Assembly (NCBI GenBank): GCA_963706755.1
Contig: CAVPNH010000003.1
Location: 62,001 to 126,000, forward strand
Source: RPQJ01 sp963706755
GTDB lineage: Bacteria > Pseudomonadota > Gammaproteobacteria > Steroidobacterales > Steroidobacteraceae
Direction: 5' to 3'
DNA: 64,000 bases
Shown here: piece after piece, positions 36,396 to 48,814 of the stretch
Numbering within the stretch: the stretch's first letter is position 1
Layout: every line of letters starts with the position of its first letter
Made by a program: the position numbers and the translations under genes
Notes under the pieces: model-generated
Told to the model about the DNA's origin: nothing
Seen by the model: only the letters and a program-made list of their open reading frames with translations
Databases searched by the model: none

Positions 36396-39300
36396 CTAGT
36401 TTACCGCCGGCCGCAGCCTCCAGCCGTTCACGATCAGGTAGAGCGACGGGATGATGACCAGCGTCAGGACCGTCGCCGACACCATGCCGCCCACCATCGG
36501 CGCCGCGATGCGCCGCATGACCTCGGAGCCGGTGCCCGACCCCCACATGATCGGCAGCAGGCCCACGATGATGGTGATCACCGTCATGAGCTTCGGCCGC
36601 AGCCTGAGCAGCGCGCCCTCGACGATGGCGTCCCGCAACTCCTGCGCGCGTCGGCTCCGTCCTTCGCTCGCGGCTCGCGCCCGCCGTTCCGCCCACGCGT
36701 GCTCCAGGTACATGACCATCACCACGCCCGTTTCCGTCGCGACTCCGGCGAGTGCGATGAAGCCCGACCGCCGCCGCGATCGAGAGGTCGTAGTCGAGCA
36801 GGTAGAGGAGCCAGACGCCGCCCACCAGCGCGAACGGCAGCGCGCCGAGGATCAGCAGCACGTCGCGCGGCATTGCGGAAATTGAGGTACAGCAGCAGCA
36901 CGATGATCGCGAGCGTCAGGGGCACCACGACCTTGAGCCGCTCGACGGCGCGCTCGCAGGTATTCATACTGGCCGGACCAGCCGAGGCTGTAACCGGGCG
37001 GCAGCTTCAGCTCCTTCGCGATGCGCTGCCTTCGCGTCGTTCACGTATCCGCCGAGGTCGCGGCCCGGGAGGTCCACGAACACCCAGCCCGAGGGGCTGG
37101 CGTTCTCGCTCCTGATCATCCCCGGCCCATCCGCGACCTCGACCCTGGCGACGTCGGCCAGCGTCACGTTGGCGCCGGTCGGCGTCACGAGCGGAAGGTC
37201 GCGCAGGCTCTGCAGCGAATCGCGGAAATCCTGCGGATAGCGCAGGTTGATCGGGTAGCGCTCGAGCCCCTCGACCGTGTAGCTCACGGTCATGCCGCCC
37301 ACGGCGCTGCCGACGATGTCCTGCACGTCCTTGATGTTCAGGCCGTAGCGGCCGGCCGCGACGCGGTCGATGTCGACGTCGAGGTAGCGGCCGGTCGGCG
37401 GTGCGCTCCGCATAGACGGACGTGGTGCCCGGCACCTTGCGAAGGATGTCCTCGATCTGCCGACCGATCGTCTGGATGGTGCGCGAGGTCCGGCCCCATG
37501 ATCTTGATGCCGACCGGCGTCCGGATCCCGGTAGCCAGCATGTCGATGCGCGTCTTGATCGGATAGACCCAGGCATTGGAGACGCCCGGGAACTTCACCA
37601 GCGCATCGAGCTCTGCCTTCAGCTTGCTCCGGCGTCATCCCGGGCCGCCACTGGTCGCGCGGCTTCAACTTGATCGTGGTCTCGAACATCTCGATCGGCG
37701 CGGGATCGGTGGCCGTCTCCGCGCGACCGGCCTTGCCGAACACGCGCTCCACCTCGGGCACGGTCTTGATCAGCTTGTCCGTCTGCTGCAGCAGCGAGCG
37801 TGCCGCGTCGGTCGAAAGCCCGGGCAGCGTGGTCGGCATGTAGAGCAGGTCGCCTTCGTCGAGCTCCGGCATGAACTCGGTGCCGAGCCGCGACGCGGGC
37901 CACAGCGTCGCGAACACGAGCACGGTCGCGGCCAGGATCACGGTCCAGGGCGCCCGCAGCGCGAACTCGAGGAACGGCCGGTAGACGGCCATCGTCGCGC
38001 GATTCACCGGGTTGGCGCGTTCGGGCCGGATGTTGCCGCGCACCAGCCAGTAGATCAGCACCGGCACCAGCGTGATCGAGAGCAGCGACGCCCAGAGCAT
38101 GGCGTAGGTCTTGGTGTAGGCCAGCGGCGCGAAGAGCCTGCCCTCCTGCGCCTCCAGCGTGAACACGGGCAGGAACGAAAGCGCGACGATCATGAGCGAG
38201 AAGAACAGCGACGGCCCGACCTCGCGGCACCCGTCGTAGATCGCCTTCATGCGCTCCGCGCCCTCCAGCACGCCGCGCTCGAGCTTCTTGTGCACGTTCT
38301 CGATCATCACGATCGCCGCGTCCACCAGCGTCCCGATGGCGATGGCGATGCCGCCGAGCGACATGATGTTGGCGTTGATGCCCTGCAGGTGCATGACGAT
38401 GAATGCCGAGAGCACCGCGATCGGCGTGACGATCACCACGATCAGCCCCGAGCGGGCGTGATACAGGAATACGAGGCACACCAGCGCCACGACGATGAAC
38501 TCGTCGACCAGCTTGCGCCGTAGATTGTCGACCGCGCGCTGGATGAGCGCGGAGCGGTCGTAGGTCGTGACGATCTCGACGCCTGCCGGCAGGCTGCCAC
38601 GAAGCTCCTCGAGCTTGGCCTTGACGCGCTCGATGGTCGCGCGCGCGTTGTCGCCGTTGCGCATCACGATCACCCCGCCCACCGCTTCGCCCTCGCCGTC
38701 GAGTTCGCCGATGCCCCGCCGCATCTCGGGGCCGATCCGCACCTCGGCGACGTCGCGCAGCAGCACGGGCGTGCCGCCCTTCGTCGCCATCACGGGGATG
38801 CGCTCGAGGTCCTCGATGCTCTTCACATAGCCGGTCACGCGCACCATGTACTCGGCCTCGGCCATCTCCACCACCGAGCCGCCGATCTCCTGGTTGCCGG
38901 CGCGGATGGCCTGCTCGACCATCATCAGCTGGAGGCCGTAGCCGCGCAGCCGCAGCGGATCCACGACCACCTGGTACTGCTTGACCATGCCGCCGATGGT
39001 CGCGGCCTCCGCCACACCGTCGAGCGCCTGCAGTTCGAACTTCAGGAACCAGTCCTGGATCGAGCGCAGCTGCGCGAGGTCGTGCTTGCCGGTGCGGTCC
39101 ACCAGCGCGTACTGGTAGATCCAGCCGACGCCGGTGGCGTCCGGGCCGAGCGCCGGTCGCACGCCTTCCGGAAGCCTTGCCGTGGCCTGGCTCAGGTACT
39201 CGAGCACGCGCGAGCGCGCCCAGTAGGGATCCGTGCCGTCCGCGAAGAGCACGTTCACGAACGAGTCGCCGTAGAACGAGTAGCCGCGAACCGTCGTCGC

Positions 39301-39543
39301 GCCCGGCACCGACAGCAATGCCGTCGTGAGCGGATAGGTCACCTGGTCCTCGACCACGCGCGGCGCCTGCCCCGGGTAGGGCGTGCGCACGATCACCTGC
39401 ACGTCCGACAGGTCGGGCAGCGCGTCCACCGGGGTGCTGCACGAACGAGTACGCACCGACCGCCAGGTCAGCAGGACGGACAGCAGGATTACCAGCGCGC
39501 GGTTTTCCAGCGAGGCTCGGATGATCGCGTTGATCATGGGCAT
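36396..39543 (-). CDS. cusA: Heavy-metal RND efflux pump CusA/CzcA, frames broken at the 3' third
   Basis: Inner-membrane proton/metal antiporter of the tripartite Cu/Ag efflux system. The first 640 residues are nearly continuous: MINAIIRASLENRALVILLS, VDALPDLSDVQVIVRTPYPG, PGATTVRGYSFYGDSFVNVL, NIMSLGGIAIAIGTLVDAAI (proton-relay helix), EFMPELDEGDLLYMPTTLPG. The remaining text is spread over other frames: LATGIRTPVGIKIMGPDL, YGLNIKDVQDIVGSAVGGMT, and the C-terminal PMVGGMVSATVLTLVIIPSL near 36480. The span equals the usual 1040-1050 residues. Breaks near 39455, 37625, 37490, 37400, 37025, 36960, 36880 and 36765. Confidence 0.93.
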
Positions 39544-39552
39544 GGCCTCCGG

Positions 39553-41019
39553 TCAGTCCTGCGCCTCGTGGGCCGCAGGTGCGACGGCGGGCGGCGAGTC
39601 TCCGCCCAGCCGGCCGAGTCCCGCGCGCAGGTTGGCTTCGGAGTCGAGCAGGAACTGTCCCGCGACGACCACGTTCTCGCCGGCCGCCAGTCCTTCGCGC
39701 GATCGCCACCCGTTCGCCGCTCTCGCGCCGGCCACGACGCGACGCGGCGCGAAGCGCCCGCCGCCGAGCGCGATCACGACGCGATCCTCGCTGCCGGTGC
39801 GGATGAGTGCGCTGCGCGGGATGTTGACGACCTCGCCGCCGCCGGTGCCGACGAGGCTCACGGACGCGAGCATGTTGGGCCGGATGCCTGCCGGCGGGGA
39901 GTCGAGCGTGATCCGCGCCTTGACGGTGCTCGTCTCCATGTTGAGTTCCGGGTACACGTAGTCGACGTGGCCCGCGACACGCTCGCCGGGCAGCGACGGG
40001 AAGCGCATTTCCGCCGCGGTCCCCGTCGCCGACCCATGCGGACTGCGCCTCGGGCACCTCGGCGATCACCCAGAGGCTGCCGAGTTCGGTGATCGTCATG
40101 GCGACCATCTCCGGCGTGACCATCGAGCCCTCCTTGAGCTCGATCTCGGTGACGACGCCGGAGATCGGCGCCGTGTAGGCCACGCGGCCCGAGGCCTTGC
40201 CGTCTTTCTCGAGGCGCGCCGGCCGTGCCGGGATCGAGGCCGAGCGCGCCAAGACGATCCTTCGAGGCGTCGATGAGATCGCGATTGCCGATCTTGAGCG
40301 CGTCCAGGTATTCCTGCTGCGCGCTTCGAGCATCGGCGAGTAGAGCGTGAACAGGACCTGCCCCGCGCGCACAGTCTCGCCCATGGTCCGCACTGCCAGG
40401 CTCTCCACCCAGCCCTCGGCCCGCGGCCGCACCTGCCGCACGCGCGCGCTCGTCGAAACCCACGTAGCCGACGGTGTCGACCGCCGCGGCAGGGCATCCC
40501 ATGACGGCGGGTTCGGTGCGCACGCCGAGGTTGTTCACGACCGCGGGCGAGATGCGGACCTCGGGTCCCGCCGCGTCCGCGAACACCGGCACGTAGTCCA
40601 TGCCCATCTCGTCCTTCATCGGCACGGGCGAGGTCCGGTTCGGGTCCATGGGATTGCGGTAGAAGAGGGGCTTGCGCGGTCCCTCACGGTGGCGGCGGTC
40701 GGATCGCCGGCCTCGGCGGCCGGACCTGGCTCGAACTTCACCAGCGTCATGCCACAGATCGGACACGCTCCCGGCGCGTCGCGCACCACGTCCGGATGCA
40801 TCGGACACCGGTACTTCGGGTTCATGTGTTTCTGCGCGTGTTCGACGGCGCTGTCGTCCGCCGCGGCACTCGCCGGCTCCGAGGCCGCGGGCGTCCCGTG
40901 CTGCCGGCTGCAGCCGGCGGCGACCAGCGCGACGAGCGCTGCGGCGACCGCGGCGATCTGGGTGCAGCTCCGCCATCTGCCGTCCGATCCGCTGATCACG
41001 ACCCGCTGTCCTGTTCATG
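39553..41019 (-). CDS. cusB: Efflux RND periplasmic adaptor CusB, frames broken
   Basis: Membrane-fusion protein joining CusA to CusC and binding the metal. The N terminus is a lipoprotein signal (ALVALVAAGC near 40925) followed by a heavy-metal-binding domain (KYRCPMHPDVVRDAPGACPI). Then come FRKPLFYRNPMDPN-type and MKDEMGMDYVPVF text, the CusB metal-region signature, and the adaptor core (VNNLGVRTEPAV, AYTAPISGVVTEIELKEGSM, GHVDYVYPELNMETSTVKAR). The ATG at 41019 overlaps the cusC stop (ATGA) but needs a frame change to enter the lipoprotein frame; a GTG at 40999 is already in that frame. Confidence 0.9.
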
Positions 41020-42290
41020 GCTCTTCTCCCGCCAGGTAGTCCACGTCGTACTGCGCCTGCGCGCGATCTGCCGACATGCGCAGGTGCTTCAGGTTGGTCT
41101 CGAGCGCGACACGACGCGCGGTCACCACGTCGTCGATCATCGCGCGGTTGTTGCGATACGCGAGCAGCGCCGCCTGCACTGACTGGTCGGCCAGCGGCAC
41201 GAGGTCGTTCTCGTAGAAATTCTCGAGCTGGCCGGTACGGTCCGCGACCGCCCAGGCCTCCTCGAGCATCGCGCTGCATTTCGCGCTGGTGATCGGTGTG
41301 CATCTCGTGCAGGCCCTGCGCCTCGGCGCGCGCGGCGGCGACCTCCCGGTCCTGCCGGTTGCCGCGGAAGAACGGCAGGTCCACGCTGCACCATGGCCGT
41401 CACCATGTCGGAACGAGGCTCACCGTCCGCCATCTCGCCGCTGCGGAATCCGTAGCTCAGGTCCAGCATCCAGCCCGGCCGCCTGGACTGCTCGGCGAGC
41501 TGTACGGCGGTCTGCGCGGCCTCGATGCGCAGCTCGTAGTCCTGCTGCGCCGGGTGCTTCGCGAGTCGCGCCTCCAGTTCCGCAAGCGGCGGCAGGGCAC
41601 GTCCGCGCCGGCAGCGTGAACGGCCCGGCCCGCGCCGCGTCGTCGTCGCCGAGCCAGCGCACGAGCTGCGCCCGCCGCATCGCCTGCGTCGCGGTCGAGG
41701 TCGAGCTGCTGCTCCTTCAGCATGGCGACGTCCAGCCCTGCCTGCAGCACCTCGAGCTGCTTGCCTTCGCCCGACGCGTACCGGGCGCGGGCGGCAGCGC
41801 GCATCTGGTCCACCCAGGACGACTGGCTCGCGAGCTGCTGCCGCGCCGCCTCGATGTAGGCGAGTTCCACCCACACGCGGCGAACCTCTCGCTGCACGGC
41901 GCGCCTGCTGTCGCCCGCGGCCGCCTCCGAAGCGGTGGCGGCCTGCTCCATGCGCCGGCGCGCCAGCTCGCGCGTGCGGCCCGCCGGGAATTCCTGGGTC
42001 ACGCCGACCTCCACCATGGTCATGTCCTCCGGCCGTGAAGCTGAAGCCGTCGGTGGGGACGTTGACCGCGCCGACGCGCAGCCGCGGGTCCATGAGCTGC
42101 CCCTCCGCGATGGCGCGTTCGCGCATGCCGGCGGACTCGGCGCGAGCTGCTGCAGCACGGCGTCGCGCGCGATCGCGAGTCGCTCTGCGGCGCGAGGGAC
42201 AGCGCGGGTCCGCGCCCGAGGCTGGCGCTGCCACCAGGCAGGCGACCGCGAGCAATCCGAGCGCGAGGACCGCGGAAGAGTCGTGTGTGA
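41015..42290 (-). CDS. cusC: Outer-membrane efflux protein CusC/TolC family, frames broken, start unclear
   Basis: Outer-membrane channel of the Cu/Ag efflux complex. A signal-like segment (ALGLLAVACLVAAPASGADP near 42250) is followed by TolC-type helices in shifting frames: MTMVEVGVTQEFPAGRTREL near 42020, QREVRRVWVELAYIEAARQQ, YASGEGKQLEVLQAGLDVAM, AKHPAQQDYELRIEAAQTAV, and the end QSVQAALLAYRNNRAMIDDV...DYLAGEEP. The first codon cannot be fixed because a stop lies just upstream in the current frame; I give the approximate limit. At least eight breaks. First pump gene of the operon. Confidence 0.85.
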
Positions 42291-42305
42291 TTCAGCCGGC
42301 CTTGT

Positions 42306-42791
42306 TCAGGTGCCGGGCATTCCTGTGCCATGAGAGAGCCTCCCGGGCAGTGGGAACATCGAACGCGTCCTTGGCGGACGTGGGCCGGGAGAGGCTCTAC
42401 TCGAGGTAGCGGCAGAAACTGACGGACAGGATGGGTACGCGGGGAACGGGGTCCGAAGGAGGGACGCCGGCCGAACGCGGAGAGTGACCTCGACTGCGTC
42501 ACGGGCTGCACGACCAGCACGGGGCAACGCCAGGAACAGCGACGCGGCAGCGCGCGCGTCCAGCTGCGGTTGATGCGGGTACGCGCAGCCGGCCTCGCCG
42601 TCACCCGGAGGTGCCGGCACGTCGCCCGGTGGGCAGTACGGGCAGTCGTGGCTCGCCGGGGCGTCGGATGCCGCGTGCGCCATGACGCAAGGCAGCGCCG
42701 CCGCCTGCAGCCACGCGAGGCAGAACAGTGCCAGCACGGCCCTTGCCAGGGCGCGCTGACGTCGTCTGACTGCATGCAGGATCGAATCCAC
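42306..42791 (-). CDS. Cys/His-containing exported protein heading the copper operon (CopL-like)
   Basis: About 161 residues from the GTG at 42791, which has GAGGTG nine bases upstream; an ATG at 42848 would add 19 residues. It has a signal segment (ALARAVLALFCLAWLQAAAL) followed by a likely metal site SHDCPYCPPGDVPAPPGDGE and CAYPHQPQ. It resembles, in size and place, small proteins that precede copper genes (CopL type), but the match is by layout only. About 15 bases separate it from the cusC region. It may bind copper in the periplasm or act in regulation. Confidence 0.6.
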   Translation of the reverse strand: MDSILHAVRRRQRALARAVLALFCLAWLQAAALPCVMAHAASDAPASHDCPYCPPGDVPAPPGDGEAGCAYPHQPQLDARAAASLFLALPRAGRAARDAVEVTLRVRPASLLRTPFPAYPSCPSVSAATSSRASPGPRPPRTRSMFPLPGRLSHGTGMPGT

Positions 42792-42912
42792 TCGCGCTGG
42801 CACCTCGTATCGCGAGGCGAACGTAGCGCGATCAGGCCGCAGTGGCAAGGAAAGCCGCCACCGGCGCCCGCGATTTGCGGGAAATCACCAGAAATCAGTC
42901 ACAATTGCCCGG

Positions 42913-44133
42913 ATGTCACGCTGGCTCACCGCAGTAATCGCCCTGACCAGCCTGGCCGCCTGCCAGGGCCGCGATCCGGACGCGACCTGGCTCGATACCG
43001 CCACCGAGACCGTCGCGCCAGCCGCGGCCGGCAGCCGCTACCCGCACCTGGCCGCGAGCCCCGAGGGCACGCCCGTCATGAGTTGGCTGGAGCCGACGGC
43101 GGACGGCGGGTTCGCCCTGCGGTACTCAGCGTGGGTCGGTTCGAAGTGGACCCGTCCCGGGATCGTGTCGAGCGGCCGCGACTGGTTCGTCAACTGGGCC
43201 GACTTTCCCTCCGTCGTACCCCTGGGCCGGCGCGCCTGGGCAGCGCACTGGCTGCAGCAGAAGCCGGGAGACGCCTATGCGTACGACGTGCGGATCGCGG
43301 TCAGCGCCGACGGCGGCGTAACGTGGTCCGCGCCGCTCTCACCGCACGACGATGGCACGCCCACGGAGCACGGGTTCGTCTCGCTGTTCGGGACCGACGA
43401 ATCCCTGCAGGCCGCCTGGCTCGATGGCCGCCACACGTCCGGTGAGCACGATCACGAGGGCGGCACGGCCGGTGCGATGACACTGCGAACCGCGGGGATC
43501 GGAAACGACGGCCGACTGCTCGGAGCCGATGACGAGATCGACGCCCGTGTCTGCGACTGCTGCCAGACCAGCGCAGCACTCGCACGCGAAGGCCCGGTGC
43601 TCGTCTACAGGGATCGAGGCGAGGACGAGACGCGCGACATCGCGCTGGTGCGCCGCACGGCGGACGGCTGGTCGAGCCCGATTCACGTGGCGAACGATGG
43701 ATGGAAGATCCGTGCCTGCCCGGTGAACGGGCCAGCCGTCGACGCACGCGACGATGCAGTGGTCGTCGCGTGGTTCACGGCACCGGACCTACCGCGCGTG
43801 CGCCTCGCGTTCTCCGACGACGGCGGGCGCACGTTTTCGAGTGCATTCGAGGTCGCATCCGGCAAGGTCGCGGGCCGGGTGGACGTCGTCCTGCTGCCCG
43901 ACGGCCGGGCGGTCGTGAGTTGGCTGGCGGAGGTCCCGGGCGGGGCGGAGATTCGTGCGCAGCCATTCACTCGCGCCGGGCCGGCCGGGATGACGTCGGT
44001 GGTCGCGCACGCCGACGTGGCGCGCGCGTCGGGCTTCCCGCAGATGGCGCGGGCGGGCGACGGCCTGCTGTTCGCGTGGACACGGTCAGGGGAATCCTCT
44101 GGGGTGCGCGCCGCCTGGGCACGCCTGCTCTGA
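42913..44133 (+). CDS. Sialidase-fold lipoprotein with a CDCC motif
   Basis: 406 residues, lipobox LTSLAAC (Cys17). The body is a six-bladed propeller of the exo-sialidase/BNR type, with Asp-box-like strands RIAVSADGGVTWSAPLSPHD, VRLAFSDDGGRTFSSAFEVA and PQMARAGDGLLFAWTRSGES. It carries a conspicuous VCDCCQT motif (Cys214, 216, 217) that is not part of the sialidase site. I see no convincing arginine triad, so glycosidase activity is doubtful. It is divergent from the copper operon across about 120 bases, and a metal-binding role is a fair alternative. Confidence 0.75.
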   Translation: MSRWLTAVIALTSLAACQGRDPDATWLDTATETVAPAAAGSRYPHLAASPEGTPVMSWLEPTADGGFALRYSAWVGSKWTRPGIVSSGRDWFVNWADFPSVVPLGRRAWAAHWLQQKPGDAYAYDVRIAVSADGGVTWSAPLSPHDDGTPTEHGFVSLFGTDESLQAAWLDGRHTSGEHDHEGGTAGAMTLRTAGIGNDGRLLGADDEIDARVCDCCQTSAALAREGPVLVYRDRGEDETRDIALVRRTADGWSSPIHVANDGWKIRACPVNGPAVDARDDAVVVAWFTAPDLPRVRLAFSDDGGRTFSSAFEVASGKVAGRVDVVLLPDGRAVVSWLAEVPGGAEIRAQPFTRAGPAGMTSVVAHADVARASGFPQMARAGDGLLFAWTRSGESSGVRAAWARLL

Positions 44134-44148
44134 GGGTCGTGGCGACCC
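44134..44148 (+). terminator. Hairpin directly after the sialidase-fold gene
   Basis: GGGTCG-TGG-CGACCC begins at the base after the stop codon. It has no T run, so intrinsic termination is uncertain. Confidence 0.35.
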
Positions 44149-44170
44149 CGTCCCGGGCGCAGCCTTGTGC

Positions 44171-44176
44171 TACGAT
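44171..44176 (+). promoter_or_regulatory. Possible extended -10 promoter of icd
   Basis: TGC-TACGAT has the TGn extension typical of promoters that lack a good -35. It lies about 50 bases before the first candidate icd start, and the following 20 bases are the most A+T-rich in the gap. Confidence 0.4.
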
Positions 44177-44245
44177 TCAACCCCTATTTTCCCAGTCTCG
44201 GCGAACCTCCGGAGCTCGACAGATGTCCAGCAGCGCTCAAGCTTG

Positions 44246-45528
<1,283 letters not shown>

Positions 45529-45568
45529 GCGCGCCGCAGACCGGGACCTGAGCGACGGAAGGAGGCAA

Positions 45569-47327
45569 TTGAGCCGACGGTCGCCGAAGGCGCGGACGCG
45601 CGACGAACTGATCCGCGAGTGCGCCCAGGCACTGGTCGACTCCTTCGCGGAATACAACGCGGAGTTCCGCGCCGATCACGCAGCGCGCGCGCCAGCGCTT
45701 CGAGGACCGCGACTGGCGTGGCAGCCAGCGCGACGCGGTCGAGCGCATCGACCTCTACAGCAGGTACGTCGCAGGCGGCGGTCGAACAGATGCGCCACGA
45801 ACTCGGCGAGGACGTTCACGAGCGCGCCGTCTGGTCGAGCATCAAGCGCCGGTTCGCCGAGATCATCGACCCGCTGCCGGACAGCGAGTTTCCCAAGACC
45901 TTCTTCTCGTCCGTCACGCGCACGACGTTCGCCACCGTCGGCGTCGACCCGGCGGTCGAGTTCGTGGCACTCGACATGGATCCGCTCGGCAGCGTCACGA
46001 CCCACGTCGAGACCAAGGTCTACGCGAACCGCGGATCGGTGGACCTGCTGGTCGAGGAACTGCTCGCGGACTTCCGCTTCCACACCCCGTACCGGGACTT
46101 CGATCTGAGCGTGAAGCGCGTGGCCGACGAGATCAAAGCGTCGCTCGACTCGGGCGGAGAGCGACGCACCGATCGAGCGGCTCGAGGTCATCAAGGAAGT
46201 CTTCTACCAGATGACGCGGGCGTACCTGGTCGGCCGCATCAGCGGGCGGGGCTGGACGCTGCCGTTCGTCGTGGCGCTGCGCAACCAGGAGAGCGGCGTG
46301 CTCGTGGACGCCGTCATGCTGGACGAGAGGCACGGTGAGCGTGCTCTTCAGCTTCACCCGATCGTACTTCCACGTCGACCTCGCCCACGTGGGCGAGGTC
46401 GTGAAGTTCCTCAAGGAGATCCTGCCGCTCAAGAAGGTGAGCGAGCTCTACACCGTGCTCGGGCGCGCCAAGCAGGGCAAGACGGAGCGATTCCGCGAGC
46501 TCTTCCGGCACCTGCAGCGCTCCGACGACCAGTTCGCGCTGGCGCCGGGCGAGAAAGGGCTCGTCATGGTGTGCTTCACGCTGCCTTCCTTCGACGTGGT
46601 CTTCAAGGTGATCCGCGACAAGTTCCCTGAACAGAAGAACATCCAGCGCCAGGACGTCCTCGAGAAGTACGACCTCGTCTTCAAGCACGACCGCGCTGGC
46701 CGGCTGGTGGACGCCCAGGAATTCAAGCTGGTGACGCTGCCGAAGGCGCGTTTCGCGCCCGAGCTGCTGCAGGAACTCCTCACCGAGACGTCGAATACCG
46801 TCCGCGACGACGGCGAGGAACTCGTGATCGGCCACATGTACGTCGAGCGCCGCATGACGCCGCTCAACCTCTACGTGCGCACCGCGACGCGCGACCAGGC
46901 GGAGAAAGCCGTGCTCGACTACGGGCAGGCAATCCGCGACCTCGCGGTCACCAACATCTTTCCCGGCGACCTGCTGCTCAAGAACTTCGGCGTGACCCGC
47001 CACGGCCGCGTGATCTTCTACGACTACGACGAACTCTGCCTCGTGACCGACTGCCGCTTCCGCGAGATCCCGGAGGCGCAGCACGAGGAAGACGAGATGA
47101 TGAGCGAGACCTGGTACTACGTGGCCGAGAACGACGTCTTCCCGGAGACTTTCATCAATTTCCTCGGCTTCGACCCCGAGCTGAAGAAGGTCTACCTCGA
47201 CGCGCACCGCGAGACGCTGACCGCCGAGTGGTGGCGTGGCATCCAGCAGCGGCTGCGCGAAGGCGACCTGCTCGAGGTCCTGCCCTACCACAAGCACCGC
47301 GTACGCGTGTTCAGCAGCATGGTATGA
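45569..47327 (+). CDS. aceK: Isocitrate dehydrogenase kinase/phosphatase AceK, frames broken
   Basis: Phosphorylates or dephosphorylates Icd to divide isocitrate between the TCA cycle and the glyoxylate bypass. TTG start at 45569 behind GGAGG. The N-terminal regulatory part is spread over frames (ELIRECAQALVDSFAEYNAE, RQRFEDRDWRGSQRDAVERI, FPKTFFSSVTRTTFATVGVD). The kinase part from 46335 is continuous: VLEKYDLVFKHDRAGRLVDA, AVTNIFPGDLLLKNFGVTRH (catalytic loop) and VIFYDYDELCLVTDCRFREI (metal-binding Asp). Breaks near 45680, 45768, 46160 and 46333 each look like a single extra base. Downstream of icd, as expected, although no aceA or aceB is in the window. Confidence 0.94.
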
Positions 47328-48808
47328 GCATGAGCATGAGCAATCGACCGCCCGCCTGGCTCGTGCTGCTCCTCGTGGTGCTCGCGTTCGCGTTCCAGGG
47401 GACGCGCGCCATCTGGGAGCCGGACGAAGGCCGCTATACGTCGACCGCGCTCCACATGCTCGGTAGCGGCGACTACCTCATACCGACCATCGATGGCGAG
47501 CACGCGCACCTGACCAAGCCGCCGCTCACGTACTGGGCGCTGGCGGCGAGCTTTGCGACGCTGGGCAGGAACGAGTGGGCCGCGCGCTTGCCGGGGGCCC
47601 TGGCATTCGTGGCCACGGGCCTGCTCGTTTTCGGCCTAGGTCGGCGCTTCTGCCCGGCGCGGCCGTGGCTCCCGGCGCTCGTGTACGGGCTGTCCCTCGC
47701 GCCGTTCATGGGCGCGAACGTCGTGTCCACGGACGTGCTTCTGGTGCTCTTCGAGACCGCCGCGATGTACGCGTTCGTACGCGCCTGGCCGGCCGATGGC
47801 CCGCTCGAGCGCCGCTGGGTCCGTGTCATGTGGCTCGCCTGGGGCCTGGCTTTCATGACCAAGGGCCCGCCCGGCCTGCTGCCGCTCCTCGCGGTGGTTG
47901 CGCTGCTGGCGTTCCGGGACCGTCCAGCGCTCCGGCGGCTGTTCGATCCGCTGGGCCTCGCCACGTTCGCCGTCGTAGCCTTCACGTGGTTCGGGATCGT
48001 GATCGCGCAGGACCCGACGCGGCTCGGCTACTTCCTTGGCTACGAGGTTTACGACCGCGTCTTCACGGCCGCGCACAGCCGCAACGCCGAGTGGTACGGC
48101 GCGCTCGAGGTCTACGGGCCGGTGTTCCTTTTCGGCGCCCTGCCCTGGTGGCCGATGGCGCTCGTGGCCGCGGGCGGGCCGCGTCGGTCGCGGGCAGACC
48201 TCCGCGCACGACTCGCGGCGCGGGACCGTGACTGGCTGCTGCTCGCCTGGTGGCTCCTGCTGCCGCTGGCCGTATTCTGCCTCGCACGGTCCCGGCTGCA
48301 GCTCTACGTGACGCCGCTCTTCGTGCCGCTTGCGTTGATGATGGCGCGCCCGTTGGCGAAGTGGGACTGGCTCGGCCCCCGCAAGCTCGCCTCGATCGCG
48401 GGCCTGACCGCGATCGCGCTGCTCACGCTCAAGGGCGTGGCGGGCCACGTGCACGTGAGCCGTGACGCGCGCAGCATGGCTGCGGCGGTCCGCGGGATTG
48501 TCGACCCGCGCGGAATCGACAGGATAGTGTTCGTCGGGATGCGGCCGTTCTACGGCCTCACCCTCTACCTCGACGTGCCCGTCGAGGGGGTGATGATCAC
48601 CAGTCGCGGCAAGGAGCACTCGAAGTTCGTCGCCGAGGAGGATCTCTGCTCCGAACTGGCGAGCCGCGAGAACAACGTGTACGCGATGAAGGAAAATCGG
48701 GCGGCCGGCTTCGATTCTGCGGTGCAGCGCTGCGACGGAATGCGGGCGACGCGCATCGGGCATTTCGAGGGGGACGGGAACCGCATCGCGTTGTTCACCG
48801 TCGAATAG
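47324..48808 (+). CDS. ArnT/PMT-like membrane glycosyltransferase (GT39/GT83 type)
   Basis: 494 residues from the ATG at 47324, which overlaps the aceK stop (ATGA). About eleven membrane helices. The first periplasmic loop holds the acidic catalytic motif EPDEGRYTSTALHMLGSGDY, followed by HLTKPPLTYWALAASFATLG, characteristic of lipid-linked sugar transferases such as ArnT. Others include WLAWGLAFMTKGPPGLLPLL and FGALPWWPMALVAAGGP. It would transfer a sugar from undecaprenyl phosphate to lipid A or another envelope acceptor. The substrate is unknown and there are no arn genes nearby. Confidence 0.87.
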   Translation: MSMSMSNRPPAWLVLLLVVLAFAFQGTRAIWEPDEGRYTSTALHMLGSGDYLIPTIDGEHAHLTKPPLTYWALAASFATLGRNEWAARLPGALAFVATGLLVFGLGRRFCPARPWLPALVYGLSLAPFMGANVVSTDVLLVLFETAAMYAFVRAWPADGPLERRWVRVMWLAWGLAFMTKGPPGLLPLLAVVALLAFRDRPALRRLFDPLGLATFAVVAFTWFGIVIAQDPTRLGYFLGYEVYDRVFTAAHSRNAEWYGALEVYGPVFLFGALPWWPMALVAAGGPRRSRADLRARLAARDRDWLLLAWWLLLPLAVFCLARSRLQLYVTPLFVPLALMMARPLAKWDWLGPRKLASIAGLTAIALLTLKGVAGHVHVSRDARSMAAAVRGIVDPRGIDRIVFVGMRPFYGLTLYLDVPVEGVMITSRGKEHSKFVAEEDLCSELASRENNVYAMKENRAAGFDSAVQRCDGMRATRIGHFEGDGNRIALFTVE

Positions 48809-48814
48809 GCGCTG

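Noticed and set aside
47324..48808. arnT proper (aminoarabinose transfer to lipid A)
   Set aside because: No arnBCADEF genes are present and the sugar and acceptor cannot be read from the sequence, so I left the gene unnamed.
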